In this document: positions 43,455 through 56,137 of the stretch, piece after piece | How the letters are laid out: every line of letters begins with the position of its first letter | Position numbering within the stretch: the stretch's first letter is position 1 | NCBI GenBank assembly: GCA_964017235.1 | Contig: OZ024929.1 | Location: 157,899,609 to 157,963,608, forward strand | Reading direction: 5' to 3' | DNA length: 64,000 bases | DNA from: Sabellastarte sp. h YS-2021 | Taxonomy: Eukaryota > Annelida > Polychaeta > Sabellida > Sabellidae | Notes under the pieces: generated by a model | What the model was told of the DNA's origin: nothing | Database searches by the model: none | What the model saw: the letters and a program-made list of their open reading frames with translations, nothing else | Position numbers and translations under genes: made by a program

Positions 43455-43472
43455 TCCCGGGTTCCGGCACCA
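43455..43472 (-). promoter_or_regulatory. BEL primer binding site
   Basis: In element orientation TGGTGCCGGAACCCGGGA follows the 5' LTR with no gap, and the TGG matches the CCA end of a tRNA. I cannot assign the tRNA with certainty. The 295 nt between here and the ATG form the leader. Confidence 0.85.
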
Positions 43473-43795
43473 TATTAGTTCTTAGTCTTAAATCCCCGGG
43501 TTCTTAATCTTAAGTTCTTAACAACAAAAAACTGGACTTCTTTCTAAAACATTTTATTTCTCTAGAAGATATTTACAAACTCCATTCTCTCTGTTTTATA
43601 AACTCAAAGAAAAACAGGGAACATAGGCAGATGTCCACTCATTCTTTGTCTTTTTCAAAAACACCAGCATAATAATGATTGTATTAACTTCTGCTGGTGA
43701 AATAACTGAACATAATTAAGTGAAACAGTGTTAGCCTTTCTTAACACGTAATATGTTTAAACTAGAAAATACTTGAACTTGGATAATATTTAACA
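43473..43795 (-). repeat. BEL 5' LTR
   Basis: 323 bp, the ancestral length form, flanked outside by the CTGGG duplication. Confidence 0.95.
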
Positions 43796-43800
43796 CTGGG

Positions 43801-44077
43801 CAAGCACCGTAGAATTTACCTGTTGCTTTCAAGTTGTAACAGGAAAGCCAAAATATTTTACTTAATTTTTTTAACAATTAAAACTAGAGTATTGCTTCCC
43901 AAGAGTAAAAGAAATTGAAGCGTCCCAATGAGTATTCATGAATTTGTAGAAATGAACATCTTCCTGTGTTTAATATGTTTTTCCATTTGTGCCAAAATGC
44001 AAGGTTTCCTAGATGACTGTATTTTTCCCCCATTTTACTCAGAAATTCAAGATGGCCGCCAAAAACGGTGGGAAATG
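43801..44077. other. Flank of BEL and composite repeat
   Basis: Continues the sequence interrupted at 36833. Near 44035-44070 it contains CAGAAATTCAAGATGGCCGC, also present in the 150-bp repeats at 47970-48300. Confidence 0.5.
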
Positions 44078-47000
44078 AATTTTTATGTCGTCACTCTGCG
44101 GCGTGGGCGTCCGCGTACGCGTGAACAACTTCTTCTCCAAAACTACAAGGCCTAGAGACATGCTATTTTTTTTAAAAGATACATTATCTATCGAGGATGA
44201 AAAATTGTTCAAGGCATGCAAATCTGTCTATTCGTCTGTTTGCTAGAGACGTTACAAGGGAGGTACCCCCACCAAAAGTGTGAAAATTTCAACACTTTAT
44301 CACAATTTTCTCAGTGACTATTGCAGGGATTTCTCTCATATCTTGCATATATGTACTAGGCCAGAGGTAGATTCTCTTGTGTGAGTATGAGATCTGGATC
44401 TGTCTTAGTTTTTTTTAATAAGTTTTTTTAATAATTTTTATTGCATTAAAATTCATGAAATACTGCACTAAATCACTTATAACTGGAAAAGTGTTGCATT
44501 TAGAGCATTTTGTTAAAATATGTTATTCAGCTACTTTTTTCATAGCTACAACATGGTGAGTAACTTGGGTGTCTGTCTCAATAGCTAAGTGAGTAATAGC
44601 TACTTTTGGCCTTTTCAGTAACTACCATCTTGAGTAAAATCACTTGTAACATGAAAACTATTGCATTTAGAGAATTTCTTATAAATATGTTATTCAGCTA
44701 CTTTTGGGTCAGCTATAACATAGTAAAATTTCAGACCTGTAGCTCATGGCATAGCTGAGTAATAGCTACTTTTAGGTTATCACTGTTGAGTAAATCACTT
44801 ATAACTTGAAAACTATTGCATTTAGAGTATTTTGTTTCAATAAGTTATTCACCTATTTTGGGGTCAGCTATAACATAGTAAAATTTCAGACCTGTAGCTC
44901 ATGGCATAGCTGAGTAATAGCTACTTTGAGGTTATCACTGTTGAATAAATCACTTATAACTTGAAAACTATTGCATTTGGAGTATTTTGTTTCAATATGT
45001 TATTCACCTATTTGGGGGTCAGCTATAACATAGTAAAATTTCAGATCTGTAGCTCATGGCATAGCTGAGTAATAGCTACTTTGAGGTTATCACTGTTGAG
45101 TAAATCACTTATAACTTGAAAACTATTGCATTTACAGAAATTTGTGTAAATATGTTATTCAGCTACTTTTGGGTCAGCTATAACATGGTGAAATTACAGA
45201 CCTGTAGCTCATGGCACAACTGAGCAATAGCTATTTTCAGGTACTGTATGTTGAGTAAATCAGTTGTAACTTGAAAAATATTGCATTTAGAGCATTTTGT
45301 TAAAATATGTTGTTCACCTATTTTAGGTCAGCTATAACACAGTGAAATTAGAGACCTATAGCTCATGGCATAGCTGAGCAATAGCTATTTTCAGGTTCTC
45401 ACTACTGAGTAAATCAGTTGTAACTTGAAAACTATTGCATTTACAGTATTTTGCTTAAATATGTTGTTCACCTACTTTTGGGTCAGCTATAACATAGTAA
45501 AATTTCAGGCATGTAGCTCATGGCATAGCTGAGTAATAGCTACTTTGAGGTTATCACTGTTGAGTAAATCACTTATAACTTGAAAACTATTGCAGTTAGA
45601 GTATTTTGTTTCAATGTTATTCACCTATTTTGGGGTCAGCTATAACATAGTAAAATTTCAGACCTGTAGCTCATGGCATAGCTGAGTAATAACTACTTTG
45701 AGGGTATCACTGTTGAGTAAATCACTTATAACTTGAAAACAATTGCATTTACAGAAATTTGTGTAGATACGTTATTCAGTTACTTTTGGGTCAGCTATAA
45801 CATAGTGAAATTACAGACCTGTAGCTCATGGCACAACTGAGCAATAGCTATTTTCAGGTACTGTATGTTGAGAAAATCAGTTGTAACTTGAAAAATATTG
45901 CATTTAAAGTTTTTTTGTTAAAATATGTTGTTCATCTACTTTTGGGTCAGGTATAACATAGTGAAATTACAGACCTATAGCTCATGGCATAGCTGAGTAA
46001 TAGCTACTTTTAGGTTATCACTGTTCAGTAAATCACTTATAACTTGAAAAGTATTGCATTTAGAGTATTTTGTTTCAATACATTATTCAGCTACTTTTGG
46101 GTCAGCTATAACATAGTGAAATTACAGACCTGTAGCTCATGGCATAACTGAGCAATAGTTATTTTCAGGTACTGACTGTTGAGTAAATCAATTGTAACTT
46201 GAAAAATATTGCATTTGGAGTATTTTGTTAAAATCAGTTGTAACTTGAAAACTATTACATTTAGAGTATTTTGTTTAAATATGTTATTCACATAATTTTT
46301 GGTCAGTTATATCATAGTGAAATTGCAGACCTCTATGTCATGCTATAGCTGAGCAATAGCTACTTTCAGGTTCTCACTATTGAGTAAATCATTGTATCCA
46401 CTGGATAGCCGCAGTGTGTAGAGAGATTTCACCATTACCCTCTAATGAAAAAAATATTATAGTTAGCCTTCTCAAGTTTGCAGAATATATTAATAACCAT
46501 AAAATGTTGCCTGGGAATATTTTTGAAAAACAAGATGGCCGCCAGGGACGTTTATTCGACTTTAAACAAGGATTTTTGTTGGCCCTCTAGAGGAAAGGGT
46601 ATTATAGGTAGAGATCTCAAATTCGCAGGATATGTTCCTCATTATAAAATCTTGACTGGGAATATTTTTGGCCTCATTTTGAAAAACAAGATGGCCGCCA
46701 CAGGTGCTTCTTTGTCAGTCATGAAAAGTGCTTATAACTCGTTTATTATTGGTACTAGAGGTTTGGGATGGTAAACCAACCTATAGGAAATCATGGGCTT
46801 CAAGGTCAAATAAGGACAGCCAAACTTAAAAGTGCTTATAACTCGTTTATTATTGGTCCTAGAGGTTTGGGATGGTAAACCAACCTATAGGAAATCATGG
46901 GCTGGGAATGTTTTTGTGTGGTTGGATTATTATTCAAGGTCAAATGAGGATAGCCAAACTTAAAAGTGCTTATAACTCACTTATTATTGGTCCTAGAGGT

Positions 47001-47960
47001 TTGGGATGGTAAACAGACATATAGGAAATCATGGGCTGGGAATCTGTTGATGTGGTCCGATTTTACCTTGGACCTCTTTTCAAGGTCAAACGAGGATAGC
47101 CAAACTTAAAAGTGCTTATAACTCGCTTATTATTGGTCTTAGAGGTTTGGGATGGTAAAACAACATATAGGAAATCATGGGCTGGGATTCTTTTGGTGTG
47201 GTCAGATTTGACCTTGGACCCCTCCTTCAAGGTCAGTTGAGGATAGCTAAACTTAAAATTGCTTATAACTCGCTTGTTATTGGTCCTACAGGTTTGGGAT
47301 GGTAAACCAACCTACAGGAAATCATGGGCTGGGAATCATTTGGTGTGGTCAGATTTGACCTTGGACCCCTCCTTCAAGGTCAAACAAAGATAGCCAAACT
47401 TAAAAGTGCCTATAAATCGCTTATCATTGGTTCTAGAGGTTTGGGATGGTAAACCATCCTATAGGAAATCATGGGCTGGGAATCTTTTGGTGTGGTCAGG
47501 TTTGACCTTTGGACCCCTCCTTCAAGGTCAAATAAGGACAGCCAAACTTAAAAGTGCTTATAACTCGTTTATTATTGGTCCTAGAGGTTTGGGATGGTAA
47601 ACCAACCTATAGGAAATCATGGGCTGGGAATGTTTTTGTGTGGTTGGATTTGACCGTGGACCCCTTCTTCAAGGTCGTACGAGGATACTGCATTTGCAGT
47701 ATTTCTTTAAATATGTTTTAACCTACTCTTTACACTTAAACAGTTACCTTGTTACTTTCCTTCATAATACCATTTGCAGGGCACAACTTTTTTGTCCTTT
47801 TCTTCTGTCAGGTTCAGAATTTCTTTTGAACATGCTGTTCAATTACCATTTACTGTACTTCTGTACAGCGCTTTCCCTGATAATTATGCTTTCCTCTCAT
47901 GATTACCTTCACAAATCAAAAACACTCAGTCAGCTGACACAGTGCCCGTTCACGGGCACT
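44078..47960 (+). repeat. Composite satellite repeat, copy 2
   Basis: Same order as copy 1: leader (44078-44460), satellite array (44460-46400, about twelve 155-bp monomers), and a tail with the AGTGCTTATAACTCGCTTAT / GGGCTGGGAATCTTTTGGTG unit repeated about seven times (46420-47680). It ends with a unique part (47690-47960) closing in the hairpin GTGCCCGTTCACGGGCAC at 47942-47959. That unique end recurs inverted at 49579-49720. Non-coding. Confidence 0.8.
47942..47959. repeat. Terminal-type hairpin GTGCCCG-TTCA-CGGGCAC
   Basis: Perfect 7-bp stem with a 4-nt loop at the right edge of composite copy 2; a near-identical hairpin sits at 49579-49594 at the edge of the inverted copy 3. A short 3' hairpin is a Helitron/Helentron trait. 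Confidence 0.7.
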
Positions 47961-47964
47961 CTCC

Positions 47965-48320
47965 TCTTGTTAGGAAAGTCGCCAGTAGACTCTGCACATA
48001 CCCTGTGGGTAAAAACTTTTGTGGAAATCGCTCTATCTTGCACTGTTTTCGAGATAAATGCGTTTTTACCTTTTACTTAGAAATTCAAGATGGCTGCCAA
48101 AAAGGGTGGGAAAATGATTTCTGGGAAAACGCCAGTAGACTCTCCAGATACTGTGTGGTCAAAAGTTTGGTCGAAATCGCTCTATCTCTCACCATTTTTG
48201 AGATAAATGTGTTTTTGCATTTTACGCAGAAAATAAGATGGCCGCCAAAAATAGCGGGAAACAACTTTTGGGAAAAGTCACTAGACTCTATCTTGCATCA
48301 TTGCTGAGATATTAAAGATT
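47965..48320. repeat. 150-bp tandem repeat, about 2.3 units
   Basis: CGCCAGTAGACTCT recurs at 47980 and 48131, with GAAATCGCTCTATCT and AAGATGGC(T/C)GCCAAAAA in each unit. Non-coding. Confidence 0.75.
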
Positions 48321-48850
48321 TTTCATTTTCAGCGTTAAGAAAATCGTGGTGTTAATCATTAATAAGTCGGCCATTTTGTAATGGATCACTTCCAAAAGTT
48401 AATGATTTCCAGACATCTATATAACAAACCTACTTGTGAATAGTGCTTTTTAAGTTATCATCCGGACAAGCACACCCTTTGAAAAACACGTTTCTGGTCA
48501 TGTGACTTCTCTGATTGGTTGAAATGTTATGACACCATATTCAAAAAAATTTCCTAGGGCTACTTCATACATGTGCTAAATTTGAACATCTTTTTCGTTG
48601 TCTGAACCTCAATAATCCCCTAATAAGCTGATAGTGGGGTCATCTGGGAGGGCCTTACCTGTCCACTGACTGAGTTATTGGTGTATATGCCCAGCAGTCA
48701 CCACTGGACCCAGGTGGATGAGCTCTCAATAAGCTCAAGCCACATCCTTTAGGTAGAATTGTGTGAAGGTGTTACATGACTTCAAATGGCAGGCTGATAA
48801 AACATGAAACTTGTTCTAAGGAAACTCCTGGATGGAAGAATTAAGAAACA
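48320..48850. other. Unannotated stretch
   Basis: No gene or repeat recognised. Confidence 0.4.
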
Positions 48851-49560
48851 GCAAAGGCCCTCACCTGATGTAACGTGAGGGCATCCTGTTCAGAGAGCTC
48901 ATAATCGTAGGATCACTGTCTGCTTGATCCATAAAGAAATAGTAGCAGGAGAGATATTTTTGTTGAAACCTTTCTTGAAGGAGACAAAGACAATGATTTC
49001 ACTATGAATTCCTATCCAGATAGTAGCACAGGGTTCTAACTGGGCATAGGGATCTATCAGCCTTGATTGATTTGTCCTGAGGGCTGGGATAACCACTGGG
49101 GCCCCACTGTCTGGACCCTCTTTGCCCAGTTGGTTCTTGGAAAGAAAGCTGGGTGAGGTTTCAAGAGACACCATGGATCACTTTGATGTTATTATTTCGC
49201 CAAGCTCCTGCGTTTGCATGAACCCAAAACTAAGAGGAAGACAGTCTTGAAGGTCAAGTGCTACAATGAGGCCTCTTTAACGGGGTTCAAAGGGAGCTTT
49301 TGTAAGTTGGTGAAGTACAGGGGAAAGGTTGCAAGAGGGAATGCCCCTCTGGCCCTTGGGTCTTTCTCTATGGAAACTATCCAAAAGAAGAATGAGATTT
49401 TCATCTTTGCTAACATTAATGGGGGAATTTCCCAGTTTGTCTGCAATGACTGATTTGTAGCTGTCAATAGTACTTGGCTGTAACTTCATGTTACAGGAGG
49501 AATTTAGCTATGGATTTCATAGGTGGTGCCCTGACATCCACCTAATTACTTCAGCGCCAT
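48850..49560 (-). pseudogene. DIRS tyrosine recombinase fragment
   Basis: On the minus strand, YR pieces closest to DIRS-B are seen: LQPSTIDSYKSVIADKLGNS, NLILLLDSFHRERPKGQRG and VLHQLTKAPFEP (49490-49280), then SFLSKNQLGKEGPDSGAPVV and FVSFKKGFNKNISPATISLW (49160-48900). Both ends are missing, as are the active-site HxxR and Tyr segments. It lies between the two head-to-head composite repeats. Confidence 0.85.
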
Positions 49561-49578
49561 TTTGTAAAGAAGCAATCA

Positions 49579-50684
49579 GTGCCCGTGAACGGGCTCTATG
49601 TCAGCTGACTGTGTGTTTTGAGTTTCAGAGTAGAAGTGAATGAAAAAAAGGACACAAAAGTTGTGCCCTGCAAATGGTATTCAGAAGTAAAGTACAAAGT
49701 TAACTCTTAAGATGTAAAAAGTTGGTGAAAAACATATGTAAAGAAAATACTGTACATGCAATAGATTTCAAGTTACAAGAAATTTCCTCAACAGTAAGAA
49801 TCTTAAAGTACTTTTGCTCAGCTATACAATGGGCTACAGGTCCCATTTTACTATGTTATAGCTGACCCAAAAGAAGGTGAATAACTTATTTAAAGAAAAA
49901 TCTCTAAAATGCAATAACTTTCAAGTTTTAATTGATTTACTCAACAGTGAAAAACTGAAAGTAGCTATTGCTCAGCTATACAATGAGCTACAGGCCTGCA
50001 ATTTCACTACGTTATAGGTGACCCATAAGTAAGTGAATAACATATTTAAACAAAATTCTATAAATGCAATAGTTTTCAAGTTACAACTCATTTACTAACC
50101 AGTGAGAACCTGAAAGTAGCTATTGCTCAACTATGCCATGAGCTACAGGTCTACAATTTCACTATGATTTTGCTGACCCATAAGTAGGTAAATAACATAT
50201 TTAAACAAAATTCTCTAAATGCAATAGTTTTCAAGTTACAACTAATTTACTTAACAGCAATACTCTGAAAGTAGCTATAGCTGAGCTATGCAATGAGCTA
50301 TAGGTCTGCAATTTTACTATGTTATAGCTGACCCAAAACTAGGTGAACAACATATTTAAACAAAATAGTCTAAATGCAATAGTTTTCAATATACAACTCA
50401 TTTACTCAACAGTGAGAACCTGAAAGCAGCTATGGCTCAACTATGCAATAAGCTACAGGTCTACAATGTCACTATGTTATAGCTCACCCATAAGTAGGTG
50501 AATAACATATTTAAACAAAATTCTCTATATGCAATAGTTTTCAAGTTACAACTCATTTACTCAACAGTGACAACCTCAGAGTAGCTATTTCTCAGCTATG
50601 TAATGAGCTACAGGTCTGCAATTTTTCTATGTTATAGCTGACCAAAAATTAGAAGAATATTTAAACAAAGTACTCTAAATGTAA
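49579..50684 (-). repeat. Composite satellite repeat, copy 3, proximal part
   Basis: Minus-strand copy: hairpin end (49579-49594), unique end, then about six satellite monomers (49790-50670) in reverse orientation. It is interrupted at 50685 by a DIRS-B insertion; the array resumes at 56677. Confidence 0.8.
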
Positions 50685-50703
50685 TTTTTATTGCGTTAAT
50701 ACA

Positions 50704-50888
50704 TCCTATCCAATGGACAATTGCTAATTCGGTCGGCGCAGATTGGCCCGCCAAACGACAGAAAAAGTCGTCTTATATGAGTGCATAATGCCCCCACAAG
50801 CTGGTCGGTCCCACTGTGCACTCGCCAGATGGCGCCTCGTACTTCCTTGCTGTCTAGACAACGTGACGTCATAGCATCTTTTTCATTT
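50704..50888 (+). repeat. DIRS-B left ITR (copy at 50685)
   Basis: Pairs with 56429-56605. Contains TGACGTCA at 50864-50871; the partner site in the right ITR is degraded. Confidence 0.9.
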
Positions 50889-51011
50889 GGCGTTTGTACT
50901 GTGCACACAGATTTTTTTGTGAAGTGTCAGAACTGTCAACATTTGTTTTAATCGGACAGATTTGAACTTTTATTGTGTGATATTTTATTTCTGTGAGTAT
51001 TGTGGATCATT

Positions 51012-53085
51012 ATGGCTTCTCCTGGACAACGGAGGGGAGTTTGGGCCATGCAATGGCTGGTTATGATCAACATGCGCATTGTGCCCGTTGTCGGGATAAG
51101 AAGAAAGGAACTGATCCTTGTGTCAAAAATCAACCTTGCCCCTCATGTAACGTACTCACAGAAGATCAGAAATTAAAGTTAGCCACTCCATCATACCAAA
51201 AGAAAAAGGAAAAGCGTGAACTGAAAATGCAGGCGGAACAGTCGGGTAGCACTCTGGTGGACCCTGCCCTTGTGTCTGTTATTGGGGTGGTGAAAGATGG
51301 TGAATCTAGGAGCTCAGAAGAGGTGAGTAGCACCCCCACGGGTGCGAAAGTCAAGAAGAATGCAGTGAGCTCAGAAGAGGCGAGTAGCTCCCCTGTGAAA
51401 GCCAAGAAATCTCAACAGTCACCAGAAGATTGAGTGGTGAAAGATAAGGGCAAGAAGAAACCATCTCCACCGGCCAGATCTTCAAGATCAACCACTGACT
51501 CTAAATTGGAAGCTATGGACCTTAAATGGTCAGAAACATTCAGTCGGTTAGAAGCTATGTTGCTGTCAAAGACCCTCTCTCAGACTGAACCGTCTTTTCA
51601 GCAGATGCAAAGACCCTCTCTCAGACTGAACTGTCTTTTCAGCAGGTGAAAATTATGCCTTTCAAGGCTCCACCAGCCGGTGTTATACACTCAACAGGAC
51701 CCTTTTTTGAGCCTGCTCCACCGACCAACCGACCAAAGTCTCCAGTTCATCTGACATCAGACCGACCTCGGTCATCTCACCGACCTTCATCTACCCGACC
51801 AGGCACTTACCGACCTTTCATGTCAACAAAAGGTCGGTACTTTTGGTTCAGACCCTTCTCAGCAGCTGTCAGAGTCAGATATGGATACTGACTCTCTCTC
51901 TGATTCCGGTTCAGTTGTTCATGTGTCCGGACAACCAGAAGAAGGTGAACTCTCTGACTTAGAACAGAATTTATCTCTCACTGATACAGATCAAGCCTTA
52001 TCAGAGGAACAGACGTACAGAGAGACAATGCGTGGAATAAGATCTTACATGGGGTGCTCCCACATTCCCAACATTGATTCCACATCTTCAAATGCAGAGG
52101 ATAGCCCCTTTACTGCTCCAAAACAACAACCGGCAGAAAAAATAAGTGTCAATTTACCCACAGACGACTGGCTATGTCGCAAGATGAACAAGCTTAATTT
52201 AACCCTGGTCCAGGGGTATCCCTCCAAGAGTTCCGAGTCCGGACGACTGCAAAAAGATCACTCTGTGAAACTTGCAAAATCTCAAGTTAAATGGTATGGC
52301 TTACACCCAAGTCAAGACAAACCTGCCGTATCTGTAGCCTTCTGGCATTGTGATGTTGCAAAACTGAACAGTTCATATAGCAGAATTGCCAGGTCATCAG
52401 GCTTAACTTCCCCTGCTCCAGCTTCTCGTACTATCTCACAGGACACCCTTAGAAGGTGGGAAAAGAGTGCATGTGAGGCTACATATGTTTGCAACCAAGC
52501 TGCTGGACTCAGTAGATGTATAAACAGGGTACAGCAGGGGATGAGAGCTCTGTTGAAGATTATTCAATCAAAACAGTTCAAAGGCAAGTCGGTTAACAAG
52601 GTCGGTACAGCTACGGAGGAGCTACAGTTCATGAATTTCAACTCCTCCATCTCTCAATGTATGGCCAAAACTATGGAACACTTGTCAGACTTTGCATTTG
52701 TTAGTATGTATCACATCACTTTAGCTTGCAGAGATGCATACCTGGCCCATACAAGATCTGGGATAAAACAGGACACTTTGGCTGCATTGGAAATACCTTA
52801 CTTACTTAGGCTCCACTGGAAATACCTACCCTATTTCCTGACAATATACTGAAGAAGGCTGAGGAGGATATCTCAAAGTTTGAAGACAGGGGGGTCACAC
52901 TCATACTAGTTCCTCAGTTCACAAGGATAATCGTTATCATCCTTACAAGAAGCCAGATAAACATTATGAAGCCAAGTCTGGGAAGCCAGCCTCGAAAAAT
53001 ATTGGTCGGTTAAGTAAGAAGAAAACAGGTCCCAGGCCAACAAGTACTCATCGCGACCTGCCAGGAGTCAGGCTTCGTTTAAATG
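51012..53085 (+). pseudogene. DIRS-B gag, several breaks
   Basis: ATG at 51012 (MASPG), with a frameshift about 30 nt later leading into HCARCRDKKKGTDPCVKN and CPSCNVLTEDQ, the same Cys/His cluster as in DIRS-A. A TGA at 51431 and a 41-bp tandem duplication (51569-51650) that shifts the frame follow. The C-terminal domain is open from 51881 to 52852 (DDWLCRKMNKLNLTLVQGYP, RRWEKSACEATYVCNQAAG, RSGIKQDTLAALE). A decayed basic tail reaches 53085. It shows what the gag lost in the other B copies looked like. Confidence 0.85.
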
Positions 53086-53139
53086 ACAATTACTGTTTAA
53101 GTGTCCCCTTAGGAAGTCTGACCCCCGGGAAACATCAGT

Positions 53140-55028
53140 AGGGTTGACAGACTTGATAAATGTACAACAATCTTATCAGACTGGACCAGTGTCCGGAGAG
53201 ACAATAAACAGTCTAAAGTTTTCAACAGTTGTAAATCCTGGTGTTGTAGATCATGTACTTTCTGTGAAAGGGCAGCCACAAAAGAAAGGCATAAGTCCAG
53301 TCTTTGTACCACAAAAACAGCCATTGAAGTATGTGAACAATGTGTTTTTGTGTAGATTCTTTGTGTTCTGTCAGACCTGTACCAAATGTTGCACAAAACC
53401 TACCTGTAGGGGCCCGACTGAGCCTTTTTTTGGGAAACTTGGAATGCCCTTGGGGCAAGTCAAAAGGTAGTACAAATGTTGAATCAAAAAATCAAAAATC
53501 ACTGGGGTTTTACAATAGACTGTTTTTAGTCCCAAAACCCAACAACAAGTGGCGCCCTATACTAGATCTGAGCAATCTCAACAAATTCCTCAAGGAGGAA
53601 AAATTCAAAATGGAGACTCCAGAAACTATCCGAACCTCAAACAGGGGAGTGGGTAACATCCATCGACTTCAAGGATGCCTACTTCCATATACCCATTCAG
53701 AACCTGTCAAGAAAATATCTCAGGTTCCATGTACAGGGCAAAACATACCAGTTCAAGGCCCTACCTTTCGGTTTATCAACAGCTCCTCTGGAGTTCACTG
53801 TTGTAACCAAAGAGGTCAAACTAATGGCTTTACAGAGAGGTATAAGGATCCACCAGTACCTCAACGACTGACTGGTCCGGGCGAAGTCCCACCAAGCTTG
53901 TCTCCAGCATACTCAAACACTGGTAGCTCTTTGTCAGGATTTAGGTTGATTAGTCAACATAGAAAAGTCAGAACTGGTCCCCAAACAAGTTTTCGACTTC
54001 GTAGGTTACCAGTTTGACCTGAAAGAGGGCAAAGTCAGACCTACCTTGGAACGGTGGCAGACCTTGACAATAAAAATCAAAAATTTGTTAGCCGGACTGA
54101 CTTGTCTGGTCCCAAATCACTCCACCCTTCAAAAGAAGGCTGGGGCGCTCACTTAAACAATCACACTGCAAGGGGAACTTGGTCCCTTCCAGAAAGCCAG
54201 TTGCATATCAATTATCTGGAACTAAAGGCGGTATTTTTGGCCCTAAAATAGTTCTAATAGCCACGGACAACACTACAGTGGTTTGCTACATAAACAAAGA
54301 AGGGGGGGGATGAGGTCAGGCCCTTTGTGTGTCCTTCTGTGGAGGGTACTGACCTGGTGTACCAGAAAACAGGTCACTTTCAAAGCTCGACACATCCCGG
54401 GCCGTCTGAATGTGGTAGCAGACAAGCTATCCAGACTGGGCCAGATCATACAAACAGAGTGGTCTCTCCTTCCAGAGATATTCCAGGCAATATGCAACAG
54501 GTGGCACACACCAAATATCGACCCTTTTGCCACAAGGTTCAACAACAAGCTGAGTCAGTTTGTTTCCCCAGTACCAGATCCCCTGGCTTGGGCAGTGGAC
54601 GTCCTCAGCCTACCATGGGAGGATCTGGACCCTTATGCCTTTCCCCCAGTTGCCATCTTGGGCAAAGTAGTGGAGAAATTGCAAAACAGCCCATGCCACA
54701 GAATCATTCTGATTGCTCCGGGGTGGCCCAACATGCCTTCTGGGACCTGGTGACAATGTCCAGCCAAATCCCACTGAGCCTGCCCCACTTACCCAATCTA
54801 CTCACCCAGCGGTTCAAACAGACTCCTCACAGGAATCTATCAAATTTAAATCTTCATGCTTGGCTCCTAGAGCCACAGCAATCAAGCAGCAGGGTTTCTC
54901 TGAGGCAGTGGCAGCAAGAATTGAGGCTCCTCAAAGAGGATCCACCAGATCAGTCTATGAGGCAAAGTGGTCCATTTTTACAAAATGGTGCCACAGTAAT
55001 CAGGTGGACTTCAGGGCACCCCCTGTAA
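53140..55028 (+). pseudogene. DIRS-B pol with YLND-stop in RT
   Basis: RLFLVPKPNNKWRPILDLSN and METPETIRTS are followed by a frameshift into the palm (53640-53870). The active site reads YLND and then TGA (53857-53871), so the second half of the catalytic pair is changed and the chain ends. RNase H pieces follow (GWGAHLNNHTARGTWS, LHINYLELKAVFLALK, then ARHIPGRLNVVADKLSRLG). The MT-like domain is well preserved (54500-54750: DPFATRFNNKLSQFVSPVPD, DPYAFPPVAILGKVV). A small deletion shifts it into the frame ending at 55028. Confidence 0.9.
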
Positions 55029-55929
55029 AGTCAGTGGCTGACTTCCTTATGTACCTTTTTCAAGATAGGAAGTTATAGCCCAGTACTATTGATGGGTACA
55101 GGTCAGTCATTGCTGATAAGTTGGGAAATTCACCCATTAATTTCAGCAAAGAGGAAAATCTCACACATCTCCTGTATAGTTTCCACAGAGACAAGACCCA
55201 AAGGACGATGGGAAATACCATCTTGGAATCTGTCTCTGGTTTTACACCAGCTGACAAAAGCTCCTTTTGAACCATTGAAGGAGGCCTCCTTGAAACATTT
55301 GACTTTCAAGATGGTTTTTCTATTAGCCCTAAGGTCGGGCAGACGCAGAAGTGAGATACATGCTTAGCAAAACAAGAATATCAGACATTAGACAGATTGG
55401 TCTAAGGTGTCTCTGTATCCATCACCCAGCTTTCTTTCCAAAAATCAGCTGGCGAAGGAGGGACCAGATAGTATGGCCCCAGTGGTTATACCAGCCTTGG
55501 CTCCAACTCTGAAAGTCCCTCAAATCTGATAGATCCCTATGTCCAGTAAGAGCATTGCGTTATTATCTGGACAGGACCTCAGACATCCAGCAGAATAAGG
55601 AGTTGGTCTTTGTCTCCTTCAAGAAAGGTTTTGACAAAGATATCTCACCTGCCACCATCTCCTCATGGATCAAACAAACTGTGATCCTATGTTATGAGCT
55701 CTCAGATCAGGAGGCCCTCACCTTACATCAGGTTAAAGCCTATGATGTGAGGGCTTTTGCCGCTTCTAAGGCCTTCCAGTCAGGAGTGTCCTTGGAACAG
55801 ATATTGTCACCCTGTCATTGGAAGTCACACAACACCTTCACACAATTTTATCTGAAGGACGTGGCTTGGGCTGATTCAGAGCTTTTCCACCTGGGCCCGG
55901 TAGTGGCTGCTCAGCAGATTCACAAGTAG
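54860..55929 (+). pseudogene. DIRS-B tyrosine recombinase, His to Tyr
   Basis: The start-equivalent codon is TTG at 54860. TAG at 55076-55078 and a frameshift break the middle. The Arg of GRRRSEIHA remains, but the HxxR box reads YDVRAF (His changed to Tyr, about 55740-55757). CHWKSHN and FYLKD are intact. It ends at 55929 and overlaps pol by 169 nt. Confidence 0.9.
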
Positions 55930-56087
55930 CCCTTAGAGGAGATATGTAGACATGTATATATGTACATAGTGTAGTTAATATTTACATGTACATAATAATA
56001 ATAAAAAAAACACAAAAAAAATACAAAAAAAACTGTGACATGCTTCCTTCGGGAGGTTTATTTCTACTTCTTATGGGACTGAACTCA

Positions 56088-56137
56088 TCCCTCTCTTCCC
56101 TTACCTCAGAGCAGTTCTGTTTAGAAGGGGGGGGGGG
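56088..56137 (+). promoter_or_regulatory. DIRS-B pyrimidine/purine block with G11 run
   Basis: Pyrimidine tract 56088-56102 and purine tract 56123-56137 ending in 11 G, about 190 nt after the YR stop. Equivalent to 35654-35707. Confidence 0.6.

Larger units (their letters stand above)
36839..43795 (-). mobile_element. BEL/Pao LTR retrotransposon, full length
   Basis: 6957-bp element on the minus strand. It has LTRs at 43473-43795 (5') and 36839-37225 (3'), each starting TGTTA and ending TAATA in element orientation, and a CTGGG target duplication at 36834-36838 and 43796-43800. The primer binding site abuts the 5' LTR and a polypurine tract abuts the 3' LTR. The single 1795-codon ORF is open throughout. 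Apart from a 73-bp duplication and a 9-bp indel the LTRs look identical, so the insertion is young and may be active. Confidence 0.96.

Noticed and set aside
44460..46400. Centromeric satellite
   Set aside because: The array is short, flanked by constant leader and tail parts and repeated at several places, which fits a dispersed element better.
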